From NCBI GenBank assembly GCA_012964275.1, contig DTUG01000140.1:1-11066 (forward strand): DNA of 11,066 nucleotides, read 5' to 3'. Position 1 is the stretch's first letter. Each line of letters starts with the position of its first letter. The notes under the pieces are model-generated. The model saw only the letters and a program-made list of their open reading frames with translations, did no database searches and was not told the DNA's origin. Origin of the DNA: Fidelibacterota bacterium. GTDB lineage: Bacteria > Fidelibacterota > Marinisomatia > Marinisomatales > UBA1611. A program made the position numbers and the translations under genes. Below are positions 1 through 7,020 of this stretch, piece by piece.

Positions 1-672
1 TTCGTCTACCATTTTTTCATTTGATGAATGTAAAAATATCACATCGTCAAACCCGGATTCCTTCGCTTTGGTAAGGGGTAATAATGACGCAGAATAATTA
101 CCAATGGCTTTTGCATTGCCAATACCTTTTGGTGCAGCACGGTGGTATTTCTCAGTCAGCACAAGGTTTAACACTTTTAGGCCGCCTTTAAAATAGGACC
201 CCACAGGAGATACAAAAACCATAAACGTATATTCATTTGCTGGTTTGACACCCAATGCCGGCCCCGTGCCCCAAACAATGGGGCGGATATACAAGCTGCC
301 CTTCCCTTGAGGCGGTATATAATCCAAATTATCTTGAACTGTTTCCTTAACAGCGTATAGAAAAAAATCTTCTTCCATTTCCGGAATGCATAAGCGGCGG
401 GTGGATAAACCCATGCGCCTGGCATTCATCTCTGGCCGGAAAAGAATAACCCGATTTCTCCCGGTTCGGAAAGCTTTGGTACCTTCAAAAACACCCTGGC
501 CATAATTAAGCACACCGGCAGCAGGAGATAATTCGATGGTCCCATAAGGGATCAGACCTCCACCGCTCCATTTCTCATTTATTTTACAGGTTGTATAATA
601 CATGCTGCGGGTTTCCACCACATCAAACCCAAGACTATCCCAATCAATAGAAGGTATTGACCTAGTATTCAT
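1..672 (-). CDS. ilvE: Branched-chain amino acid aminotransferase, N-terminal 224 residues (3' end outside window)
   Basis: PLP-dependent class IV aminotransferase that moves the amino group between 2-oxoglutarate/glutamate and leucine, isoleucine or valine (or their keto acids) in the cytoplasm. I translated the minus strand from the ATG at 672-670 through the left edge; no stop is reached, so the gene is truncated by the window. Seen: the FEGTKAFR block, the RPEMNARR block at about residue 80, and GNAKAIGNYSASL, in which K188 is the expected Schiff-base lysine. Arrangement and spacing resemble the longer, eukaryote-like BCAT branch (about 350 residues) more than E. coli IlvE. The start codon overlaps the stop of the preceding acyl-CoA dehydrogenase gene as ATGA, which suggests translational coupling; only a weak AAAGAA lies upstream. 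Co-transcription with thiolase and ACAD genes hints at a catabolic role, but a biosynthetic role is equally possible. The family call is firm. Confidence 0.93.
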   Translation of the reverse strand, partial: MNTRSIPSIDWDSLGFDVVETRSMYYTTCKINEKWSGGGLIPYGTIELSPAAGVLNYGQGVFEGTKAFRTGRNRVILFRPEMNARRMGLSTRRLCIPEMEEDFFLYAVKETVQDNLDYIPPQGKGSLYIRPIVWGTGPALGVKPANEYTFMVFVSPVGSYFKGGLKVLNLVLTEKYHRAAPKGIGNAKAIGNYSASLLPLTKAKESGFDDVIFLHSSNEKMVDE

Positions 673-1814
673 TTTTTTAACAATTCTTTAGCAATGACTA
701 GTTGCTGAATTTCTGAAGTCCCCTCATAGATTTGGGTGATTTTTGCATCCCGCATCAACCGCTCAACACCATATTCCTGCATGTACCCGTAACCACCGTG
801 AATCTGAACACATTCTCTAGAAGCGCGCATTGCTACACTTGAGGCGTATAATTTTGCCATGGAAGCTTCTTTTTTGAATGGTTTCCCTAAATCTTTTAAA
901 TGCGCAGCTCGCCAAATAAGTAATCTGGCAGCATCAATTTCAGTAGCCATATCGGCAATCTTATTTTGTATTGCACCGAATTCACCAATAGGCTGACCGA
1001 ATTGGTGGCGCTCATTGGCATAAGAAATCGAGGCGTCCAGCGCAGCACGAGCAATGCCTAATGCCTGTGACGCAATTCCAATCCGACCTCCTGACAGAGT
1101 TTTTAGCGCTACTTTGAATCCTTGACCTTCTTCCCCAATTAAATTTTCAACAGGTATTTGGCAATCTTCAAAATATAATTCGCAGGTATCAGATGCACGT
1201 ATTCCAAGTTTATCCTCCTTTTTACCTACAGATAAACCTTTAAGCCCTTTTCCCACAATGAATGCGGAAATACCTTTATAGCCAACCCCTTTTTCCGTAA
1301 GACAGAATACAATAACTACATCTGAGGTTTGTCCACTTGTTACCCAATTTTTTGTTCCGTTTAATATATAGTGGGTACCATTCTTTTCAGCAAAGGTTCG
1401 CATATTACTAGCATCAGAACCAGACTGTGGTTCACTGAGACTGTATGCACCCAGTTTTTTCCCCTTGGCCAAGGGGATTAAATATTTTTCTTTTTGTTCA
1501 TTTGTTCCCCAATCAAACAGTAATTGGCAAACCAGTGAATTGTTCACTGACATTATAACGGCGGCAGATGCGTCCACTGCTGAAATTTCCTCCAGGGCCA
1601 AAACATAGCTGCGAGTATCAATTCCAGAGCCACCCCATTTTTCCGGAATCATCATACCCATAAATCCCAAATCGGCCATTATCTTTATCTGTTCCGCGGG
1701 GAAAATGGCCTTATCGTCTCTTTCTATCACACCAGGAGCCAAATGCTCCTGGGCAAATTCGCGGACAGTATTTCGAATAAGTTCCTGTTCGTCCGTAAGA
1801 GTAAAATCAATCAT
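669..1814 (-). CDS. Acyl-CoA dehydrogenase, short-chain type
   Basis: FAD flavoenzyme that makes the alpha-beta double bond of an acyl-CoA thioester and passes electrons to ETF. At 381 residues it has full family length. Seen in order: the N-terminal helical domain, the LSEPQSGSD signature around residues 127-136 in the middle beta domain, and the C-terminal helical domain with QIHGGYGY and the second signature. E364 in the IYEGTSEIQ motif sits where the catalytic base of short- and medium-chain ACADs lies. The stretch VIMSVNNSL is typical of butyryl-CoA (short-chain) dehydrogenases, but branched short-chain substrates such as 2-methylbutyryl-CoA cannot be excluded. Its ATG overlaps the thiolase stop (ATGA) and its own stop overlaps the aminotransferase start in the same way, so it is the middle gene of a tightly coupled operon. 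No electron-transfer flavoprotein gene is visible nearby. The family is certain; chain-length preference is inferred. Confidence 0.96.
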   Translation of the reverse strand: MIDFTLTDEQELIRNTVREFAQEHLAPGVIERDDKAIFPAEQIKIMADLGFMGMMIPEKWGGSGIDTRSYVLALEEISAVDASAAVIMSVNNSLVCQLLFDWGTNEQKEKYLIPLAKGKKLGAYSLSEPQSGSDASNMRTFAEKNGTHYILNGTKNWVTSGQTSDVVIVFCLTEKGVGYKGISAFIVGKGLKGLSVGKKEDKLGIRASDTCELYFEDCQIPVENLIGEEGQGFKVALKTLSGGRIGIASQALGIARAALDASISYANERHQFGQPIGEFGAIQNKIADMATEIDAARLLIWRAAHLKDLGKPFKKEASMAKLYASSVAMRASRECVQIHGGYGYMQEYGVERLMRDAKITQIYEGTSEIQQLVIAKELLKK

Positions 1815-2992
1815 ATTCGTTCCACAATCAAAGCAGATGCCTCACCGCCGCCGATACAAAGAGATGCTAGACCAAATCGCCCTTCTGTCCTCTGCAACCC
1901 ATGGAGCAGGGACGTCAAAATTCGCGCACCAGAAGCGCCGATGGGATGCCCTAATGCCACAGCACCACCATTAATATTGACCTTGGCTGGATCCAGGTGA
2001 AAATCATCTATCGCAGCCATTGCAACAGCAGCAAAAGCTTCATTGATTTCCCATAGATCCATATCTTCCACATTCATATTAGTTTTTTTCAGTACCTTTC
2101 CAATGGCTTTTCCAGGCGCTGTTGTAAACCACTCAGGTGCGTGAGCTGCAGAGCAGTGTGCTACAATACGTGCCATCGGCTTTAATCCCAGTTTATTCGC
2201 CTTTTCTTCAGTCATGATTACCACTGCAGCGGCAGCATCATTCAACTTGGAAGCATTTGCCGCAGTAACAGTGCCATTTTCATCAAAGGCCGGCTTTAAT
2301 AATGGAATTTTTTCAAATCGGGCACGTTTTGGTTCTTCATCCTCTTTTACAGACACCGGGTCGCCCTTTCTCATGGGAATCTCAACGGGTACAATTTCAT
2401 TATCAAAAAAGCCATCAGCTTGAGCCATCTGCGCACGTTTATAGGAAGTGATTGTGAATTCATCCTGGTCTTCACGAGTATATTTTCGATCTTTTGCACA
2501 CATATCCGCACAATTTCCCATATGAAGATCATTATAGGCATCCCATAAACCATCATGGATCATACTGTCGATCATTTTCCCATGACCTAGACTATATCCT
2601 CCCCGCGCTTTTGGTAATAAATAAGGGGCGTTGGACATACTTTCCATACCACCGGCAATCACGACCTCCGCATCGCCACTACGGACAACCTGATCTCCCA
2701 GCATAACTGCTTTTAGCCCGGATCCACACATTTTATTGATTGTGAGACATTCCACGGAATTTGGAAGACCTCCATAAATAGCAGCTTGCCGGGCTGGGGC
2801 TTGTCCCAGACCAGCCGAAAGCACATTACCCATGATCACTTCATCGACTCGAATTTTTTCCAAACCAGTAGTTGCCATCAAGTCGCGAATGACCACCGCT
2901 CCCAATTGCGGGGCAGATTGTTCAGCAAGATACCCTCGAAAAGCGCCGACCGGGGTTCGTTTCGCATTGATTATAACAGAATGACGATTCAT
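1811..2992 (-). CDS. Acetyl-CoA C-acyltransferase / acetyltransferase (thiolase)
   Basis: Thiolase of 393 residues, the usual length of the bacterial tetrameric degradative/biosynthetic type. It cleaves 3-ketoacyl-CoA with CoA, or runs in reverse to condense two acetyl-CoA. Catalytic residues are all present: acyl-accepting C89 in NKMCGSG, H349 in GHPIGASGAR and the proton-shuttling C379 in SLCIGGGEA. The numbering is within one residue of the well-studied Zoogloea enzyme. It is the first gene of the operon with the acyl-CoA dehydrogenase and aminotransferase and overlaps the former by four bases. No Shine-Dalgarno motif is visible before the ATG; the 16 bases between a TATAAT box and the start codon are almost pure A/T, so the mRNA may have a very short leader. 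With an ACAD next door, beta-oxidation or the last step of isoleucine breakdown is the likeliest role. The atoB versus fadA distinction cannot be settled from sequence reading alone. Confidence 0.95.
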   Translation of the reverse strand: MNRHSVIINAKRTPVGAFRGYLAEQSAPQLGAVVIRDLMATTGLEKIRVDEVIMGNVLSAGLGQAPARQAAIYGGLPNSVECLTINKMCGSGLKAVMLGDQVVRSGDAEVVIAGGMESMSNAPYLLPKARGGYSLGHGKMIDSMIHDGLWDAYNDLHMGNCADMCAKDRKYTREDQDEFTITSYKRAQMAQADGFFDNEIVPVEIPMRKGDPVSVKEDEEPKRARFEKIPLLKPAFDENGTVTAANASKLNDAAAAVVIMTEEKANKLGLKPMARIVAHCSAAHAPEWFTTAPGKAIGKVLKKTNMNVEDMDLWEINEAFAAVAMAAIDDFHLDPAKVNINGGAVALGHPIGASGARILTSLLHGLQRTEGRFGLASLCIGGGEASALIVERI

Positions 2993-3008
2993 ATCAATAA
3001 TTTTAATA

Positions 3009-3014
3009 ATTATA
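3009..3014 (-). promoter_or_regulatory. Candidate -10 box upstream of the thiolase operon
   Basis: On the minus strand this reads TATAAT exactly, ending 16 bases before the thiolase ATG. No good TTGACA-like hexamer is found 16-18 bases further upstream. A start of transcription about 7 bases downstream would leave a leader of roughly 10 bases, consistent with the missing Shine-Dalgarno motif. The region is AT-rich, so a chance match is quite possible. Confidence 0.3.
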
Positions 3015-3124
3015 GAGGAGTCTGGAAATTAAGCCTTTTTAGTTAATCTATCTCGATTTTGATAAACCATGAGTACCAAATGGACTAGCAGATTTTATGC
3101 CTGAGGAAATTGGCAATGAGATCA

Positions 3125-3151
3125 AAAAGGCGCTAAATAAATCTTATTTAG
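3125..3151 (-). terminator. Possible weak intrinsic terminator after phoH
   Basis: Reading the minus strand, an 8-base-pair AT-only stem with a 3-base loop (3151-3133) is followed after CGCC by five T residues (3128-3124 region). It lies about 80 bases downstream of the phoH stop in the right orientation. The stem has only two G-C pairs, so it would be weak, and it may equally be a chance palindrome in AT-rich DNA. Confidence 0.2.
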
Positions 3152-3233
3152 AAAGGTTGAAAACTAATACAAATAGTTTCAATCAATGATTAGAATCAAC
3201 GGATCGTTAATAACTTTTTCCTAAATATATTAA

Positions 3234-4181
3234 TTAACTATTCTGGCTTCTTTCGTAAGCCCGGATGATCTTGCGTACCAAAGGATGACGCACTACATCA
3301 GTTTCATCCAGGTAAACAAACCCGATACCATCTACACCTTTTAAGATTTCCGCCACCTGAACCAGCCCGGATTCTGACCGTCTCTGCAGATCAATCTGGG
3401 TTATATCACCAGTGACAATAGCTCTGGAATTAATACCCAGTCTTGTTAGAAACATTTTCATCTGCATCACAGTACTATTTTGAGCTTCATCAAGGATCAA
3501 AAAGGCATTGTCCAATGTACGGCCGCGCATGTAGGCCAACGGGATAACCTCAATTGTTTTGCGCTCCAACAGTGGTTTTAATTTATTTTGGGGCAGCATA
3601 GCACCCAAGGCATCATACAGCGGTGACAAATAGGGATCTACTTTTTCCTTAAGATCGCCGGGTAAAAACCCAAGGTTTTCTCCTGCTTCCACAGCCGGGC
3701 GGCTGAGAATGATTCTGTCTACCTCATGGTTTTCCAAAGCAAATACTGCAAAAGCCACCCCTAGGAATGTTTTTCCCGTACCGGCTGGACCAATACTGAA
3801 AACAATGTCATTTTTTCCTGCCTCGCGCATATAGGTTTCCTGCCCTTTTGTTTTAGGGGAAATGGCACCTTTTCGTCCATAATGAATAACGATATCCGGA
3901 GCAGATGTGTTGGTTGATTGACTATCTTCCGATTTAACCAGAGTGATCAGGTTTTGTACATCCCTAACTGACAAACTCCCTTTACTTGACAGGGTTTGCA
4001 TCATTTCATGGAGCACTTCATGGGCATTTTCTACAGCCGATTCACTGCCTTGGATCTTAATTATTTCACCCCGGGCAATGATGGTTGCTGGAATGACTGA
4101 TTCCAGTAATTTTAAATGGGCATCACCCACGCCCAACAGAGCGGCCGGTTCCAGCGTTTTTAATTCGATGACCTTTTCCAT
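3234..4181 (-). CDS. PhoH-family ATPase (PhoH-like / YbeZ type)
   Basis: Cytoplasmic P-loop NTPase of 315 residues, the usual size for the PhoH-like (YbeZ) group, which is associated with RNA metabolism and often with the endoribonuclease YbeY. The first 60-70 residues resemble the small KH-like N-terminal domain of this group (IIARGEIIKIQG). The ATPase domain follows, with Walker A GPAGTGKT at 131-138, Walker B LILDEAQN with D231-E232, and the conserved RPAVEAGENLGFLPGD and TGDITQIDL blocks. Unlike many genomes, no ybeY or HD-domain gene lies beside it. The gene stands alone on its strand: 241 bases separate it from the thiolase operon and 58 bases separate it from the divergent envelope cluster. 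The ATG has only an A-rich stretch in front of it. The family call is certain; the physiological role of PhoH-like proteins is not well settled. Confidence 0.95.
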   Translation of the reverse strand: MEKVIELKTLEPAALLGVGDAHLKLLESVIPATIIARGEIIKIQGSESAVENAHEVLHEMMQTLSSKGSLSVRDVQNLITLVKSEDSQSTNTSAPDIVIHYGRKGAISPKTKGQETYMREAGKNDIVFSIGPAGTGKTFLGVAFAVFALENHEVDRIILSRPAVEAGENLGFLPGDLKEKVDPYLSPLYDALGAMLPQNKLKPLLERKTIEVIPLAYMRGRTLDNAFLILDEAQNSTVMQMKMFLTRLGINSRAIVTGDITQIDLQRRSESGLVQVAEILKGVDGIGFVYLDETDVVRHPLVRKIIRAYERSQNS

Positions 4182-4239
4182 GTGTTTTTCGTTAGTTAAT
4201 TTCCCAGCTAGTAATTTACAAATTGAGTTAGTTTAAACC
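4182..4239. promoter_or_regulatory. Divergent promoter region between phoH and the TatT-like gene
   Basis: These 58 bases must hold the signals for two diverging transcripts. The heptamer GTTAGTT occurs twice as a direct repeat, at 4191-4197 and 4227-4233, each followed by T/A-rich bases and each close to one of the two start codons. No clean -35/-10 pair stands out. The repeat could be a regulator site or part of the promoters, but it is short and could be chance. Confidence 0.35.
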
Positions 4240-5121
4240 TTGAGATTGCTCAACTATAAAACTTTTCTTCAGCTTATTATGGCACTGAACCTGACACTGT
4301 ATTCATGGCAGTGTTCCAGCGCCAAAAAAGAATTGGCAGTTGCCCAGACCCAGAATGTGGATTTCCTTATTGAACAGGGAAAGCTGTTCTGGGAACAGCG
4401 TAGCGATTCAAGTGCTATTATGAAGGCCGATCATTTTCTAAGCCTGGCCAATGAATACCGCCCTCGCGACTTTGGTCCTTCTGTACTTTATAGCCGAGTC
4501 CTATATTTTCGTGCGATGTTCCTGGAAAAAGATCCAGCGGTAAAAGACAGTCTATTTGCCCGTGGAGCAAATGCTGCTAAACAATCAGTGATGACTCATA
4601 TGGAATTTCAATCCATCTATAAAACAGCACAGGGAGATTCCTCTTTTCGTGTGCTGGCGGCCCTGACCAATGCCCCCCGAGTCTTAGTCCCGGGCTTGTT
4701 CTGGTGGGCAACAAACCAAGCATGGTATCTGAACAGCAAGCCAGCAATGGAACGATTGAACCATAGGGAACTGCTGGAAGTAATCATGCACCGGATTATT
4801 TCCCTCGAGCCAGATTTTTTCTATGGTGGGCCTTATCGATTTTTCGGATTATTCTACAGCCGGATTCCAGGAGTAGAACTCATTCAATCCAAGACCTATT
4901 TTGAGCAGGCTCTTGCAACTCACCCTGATTATATGGGGAATGCAGTTCATATGTCCGAATTCTATCATCAAAAAGCTGGAAACCGTGATCAATTCCAAAT
5001 CCAGTTGGAATCTGTCATCAGCACCGATCCAACAACAAACCCGGAAATTCTCCCAGAGAACCTGTTTTATCAGGATCGAGCGCATTTGCTCCTGAAACAA
5101 AAATCAATACTCTTCGAATAA
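4240..5121 (+). CDS. TRAP transporter T-component (TatT)-like exported helical-repeat protein
   Basis: Protein of 293 residues that I recognise from its layout as TatT-like. It has an N-terminal signal, then alpha-helical TPR-like repeats, a central W-W-N-Q-W segment (155-162), the GG-x4-FGLFYSRIPG block (196-210), a FEQAL helix, and an ending with x-R-A-x-LL-x-LF. In Treponema, TatT is a periplasmic lipoprotein that forms trimers with the TRAP substrate-binding protein TatP. The start is TTG at 4240, since an in-frame stop lies just upstream and the next ATG (4279, residue 14) would remove the basic n-region of the signal (R2, K7). C25 could be lipidated, but the sequence before it (YSWQC) is a poor lipobox. 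No TRAP binding protein or membrane subunit is encoded here, so its partner is unknown. It heads a run of five plus-strand genes. The family assignment is by eye. Confidence 0.75.
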   Translation: MRLLNYKTFLQLIMALNLTLYSWQCSSAKKELAVAQTQNVDFLIEQGKLFWEQRSDSSAIMKADHFLSLANEYRPRDFGPSVLYSRVLYFRAMFLEKDPAVKDSLFARGANAAKQSVMTHMEFQSIYKTAQGDSSFRVLAALTNAPRVLVPGLFWWATNQAWYLNSKPAMERLNHRELLEVIMHRIISLEPDFFYGGPYRFFGLFYSRIPGVELIQSKTYFEQALATHPDYMGNAVHMSEFYHQKAGNRDQFQIQLESVISTDPTTNPEILPENLFYQDRAHLLLKQKSILFE

Positions 5122-5261
5122 AGATGTATTTCTTTCCCATGCTTAACTCTTGTCTCCGAGAAGCTGATAATCTAATTATTGGTTTTTCTTCGATGCCCCG
5201 GTAATTTTATGTGAATTCGGTATTTGTGCGTTTCAATAAACATATTAGGTGCGGGTAAAGA
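5122..5261 (+). other. Intergenic gap inside the envelope cluster
   Basis: This 140-base gap separates the TatT-like gene from the small TPR gene. I see no terminator with a G-C stem, no clear promoter pair and no small RNA. It is AT-rich, and a TAAAG stretch just before the ATG at 5262 is the only candidate ribosome binding site. A promoter for the downstream genes is plausible given the spacing, but I cannot point to one. Confidence 0.3.
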
Positions 5262-5594
5262 ATGAATCTTTATAAATCTATACGCCTCATGAAAAAACTA
5301 ACCATTTTCTTTTTATATGGAATACTCCTGGCTGGGCCAGGAACAGCATTGGAAAAGGCCGCTGCGGCCATGAAGGCAGGTTTATTCCGAGAAGCACTTG
5401 TCCATGTGGACATAGCTCAGGCCCAGGACCGTACCAATGCTGAAGTATACCGCTTGAAGGCCCTGCTCCATGAGGCTATAGACGAACCAAATAAGGCGGT
5501 GCAAGCATGGCAATCCTGCTTGGAAAACACACAGGATAATGCACTCATAAACGAAGCAAAAGTTCATATTCAGAGTCTTCAGGGGCGGGAATGA
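5262..5594 (+). CDS. Small periplasmic TPR-repeat protein
   Basis: Exported protein of 110 residues. An N-terminal signal peptide is evident: basic residues K11-K12, a hydrophobic stretch LTIFFLYGILLAG, and a probable cleavage after GPGTA around residue 29. The mature part is about 80 residues and holds two tetratricopeptide-like helical pairs, roughly 30-59 (AMKAGLFREALVHVDIA) and 60-93 (AEVYRLKALLHEA, then NKAVQAWQSCL). TPR units normally hold other proteins, so this is a likely small adaptor in the periplasm; no partner is shown by sequence. Translation could begin at the ATG at 5262 or at ATG 5289 (residue 10, MKKLT), which gives a more typical signal peptide; neither has a strong ribosome binding site. 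Its stop overlaps the next lipoprotein gene as ATGA, so the two are probably made together. The function is unknown. Confidence 0.75.
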   Translation: MNLYKSIRLMKKLTIFFLYGILLAGPGTALEKAAAAMKAGLFREALVHVDIAQAQDRTNAEVYRLKALLHEAIDEPNKAVQAWQSCLENTQDNALINEAKVHIQSLQGRE

Positions 5595-6214
5595 AACTCC
5601 TTCTAGCCTTTCTACTGGCTGGATTGTTAACCATAGGCTGTTGGAATAGACCGGCAGTGAATCCTAATTACGATTTTTCTACTGTAGGCACTATCCACTT
5701 AAAACCCGTTTATGACCATGCGGATATGACCGGGTCTGGGGAGATCATTGAAAGCAATCTTTCTTTTATTTTTATGAAATACGGGTATGATGTCTCCCAA
5801 ACCACGGAGGAAGGCACGTCTATTCATCTCGAAAATGTAGGTACTCGCACCTTGAACCTGGTCTGTACCATCACTGAATTCACAGACAGCGAAGTGATCA
5901 TAGTTCCCTACCGCCTGGAAGACCGGGGCCGGACAGAAACTACGGTAACCCAGTTATCGGAATCAGATGCTAAAGAGAACCAGGCCGGTGCTACCACATC
6001 TACGATCACAACAGCTTATGCCGGGTCAGTACAGGAAAGCGGCCGCATTGAATATACCCGCGCACGAGTCGGGATTATCTTAAAAATGACTGACCAGCGC
6101 ACAGGTCATCTTGTATGGTCCCACTCCTACTGGTACAGCGGCCTGGAACTCCACCGAACCACCGAAGCCTGTGTCCGGAATGCCATCAGCCAGGTGAGGA
6201 AGTTGTTTCAATAA
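5591..6214 (+). CDS. Putative lipoprotein of unknown function
   Basis: 207 residues, beginning with a short lipoprotein-type signal: MKLLL, a hydrophobic run, and LTIGC, with C17 as the likely lipidated residue. The rest looks like a soluble alpha/beta domain. The segment around 28-68 (TVGTIHLKPV, then a helix ending in MKYGYDV) and the C-terminal GIILKMTDQRTGHLVWSHSY followed by a helix recall the broad fold of outer-membrane lipoproteins such as CsgG/LpoB N-domains or DUF4136. The resemblance is only in pattern, and I cannot assign a family. The middle part (115-150) is rich in S, T and E and may be a loop. This start is supported by the ATGA overlap with the TPR gene and by GGGGCGGGA just before it, one of the few strong ribosome binding sites in the window. 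The overlap argues that it acts with the TPR protein in the envelope. Confidence 0.72.
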   Translation: MKLLLAFLLAGLLTIGCWNRPAVNPNYDFSTVGTIHLKPVYDHADMTGSGEIIESNLSFIFMKYGYDVSQTTEEGTSIHLENVGTRTLNLVCTITEFTDSEVIIVPYRLEDRGRTETTVTQLSESDAKENQAGATTSTITTAYAGSVQESGRIEYTRARVGIILKMTDQRTGHLVWSHSYWYSGLELHRTTEACVRNAISQVRKLFQ

Positions 6215-6267
6215 ATACAAATCACTTCAGAGTAATATCATATAAAATCCTGGCAAATTAACCTGTC

Positions 6268-7014
6268 ATGAATGAATCTGTAACTATAATACCTTTTACC
6301 ACTTTGTTGCTGGTCTTCATACCGGCCGCAGTGGTTATCGGCATCCTGCACGCATGGTCCCTGAACTGGCAGAATACGATTTACGCTGTTGTCCGGATGC
6401 TGATCCAATTGTTGTTGATCGGATACTTCCTTACCTATATTTTCGAATCCAACAGTGCATCTATCACAATTGTTGTTTTATCAGTGATGGTTTTTGCCGC
6501 CAGTTGGATCGCCTTACGCACTATCCAGGAAAACAGGATAAAATTTTATCAGTTTGCTTTGATCGCTATCTTGATTGGCGGAGGTATTACCCTGTTTCTG
6601 GTAACACAGGTAGTGCTTAATCTGAGTCCATGGTATTTGCCGCGCTATATGATTCCCCTAGCTGGGATGATCTTCGCCAGTTCCATGAATGGCGTCAGCC
6701 TGGCAGCCGAGCGCCTGAAGGCAGAGATGGATAGGGATGTGGATTATTCCAAAGCTCGGGGCATCGCCTTGAGAGCAGCGCTAATCCCCATTACCAATTC
6801 CCTGTTTGCAGTTGGACTTGTTTCCCTACCAGGGATGATGACCGGGCAAATCCTGTCCGGTGTGTCACCACTGATCGCGGTTCGGTACCAGATCATGGTG
6901 ATGTGCATGATCTTCAGTGCTGTAGGCTTTTCAACGGCATTCTTCCTGATTTTTATAAAATCGCACGTGTTCGATCTAAGGAGCAGGAAAAATGAAAAAG
7001 TTGAATCTGGTTAA
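6268..7014 (+). CDS. FetB / UPF0014-family ABC transporter permease
   Basis: Inner-membrane protein of 248 residues with about seven hydrophobic segments (near 8-30, 35-57, 66-84, 95-117, 125-145, 173-195 and 205-230). The family signature is clear: PLAGMIFASSMNGVSLAAERL at 130-150 (here the central residues), then LIPITNSLFAVGLVSLPGMMTG and GQILSGVSPLIAVRYQI up to about 209. E. coli FetB (YbbM) pairs with the ATPase FetA (YbbL) and has been linked to iron export and oxidative-stress resistance. No ATPase with a Walker motif is encoded on either side, which is unusual because the pair is normally adjacent. The ATG at 6268 follows a 53-base gap with no clear Shine-Dalgarno. The family call is firm, but the transported substrate here is unknown. 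The next gene, another membrane protein, starts seven bases after the stop. Confidence 0.88.
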   Translation: MNESVTIIPFTTLLLVFIPAAVVIGILHAWSLNWQNTIYAVVRMLIQLLLIGYFLTYIFESNSASITIVVLSVMVFAASWIALRTIQENRIKFYQFALIAILIGGGITLFLVTQVVLNLSPWYLPRYMIPLAGMIFASSMNGVSLAAERLKAEMDRDVDYSKARGIALRAALIPITNSLFAVGLVSLPGMMTGQILSGVSPLIAVRYQIMVMCMIFSAVGFSTAFFLIFIKSHVFDLRSRKNEKVESG

Positions 7015-7020
7015 CGATGC

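Larger units (their letters stand above)
2993..3233. other. AT-rich intergenic region between phoH and the thiolase operon
   Basis: This 241-base gap is the longest non-coding stretch in the window. It contains the TATAAT box described separately, a perfect 8-base inverted repeat (CTAAATAA / TTATTTAG, 3133-3151), and two short plus-strand ORFs: ATG 3069 to stop 3104 (11 codons before stop) and ATG 3097 to stop 3189 (30 codons before stop, charged, helix-like, beginning MPEEIGNEIKKAL). Neither ORF has a visible ribosome binding site. They could be a decayed gene, a small peptide gene, or chance. I see no tRNA or recognisable riboswitch here. Confidence 0.5.

Noticed and set aside
177..425. 82-codon minus-strand ORF
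   Set aside because: It overlaps the branched-chain aminotransferase in another frame; the aminotransferase frame carries all conserved motifs.
4279..5121. ATG start at 4279 for the TatT-like gene
   Set aside because: It would remove the basic n-region and half of the hydrophobic stretch of the signal sequence; TTG at 4240 gives a complete signal and follows an in-frame stop.
5167..5192. ATAAT/ATTAT inverted repeat followed by TTTTT after the TatT-like gene
   Set aside because: Five A-T pairs with a three-base loop are too weak to call a terminator.
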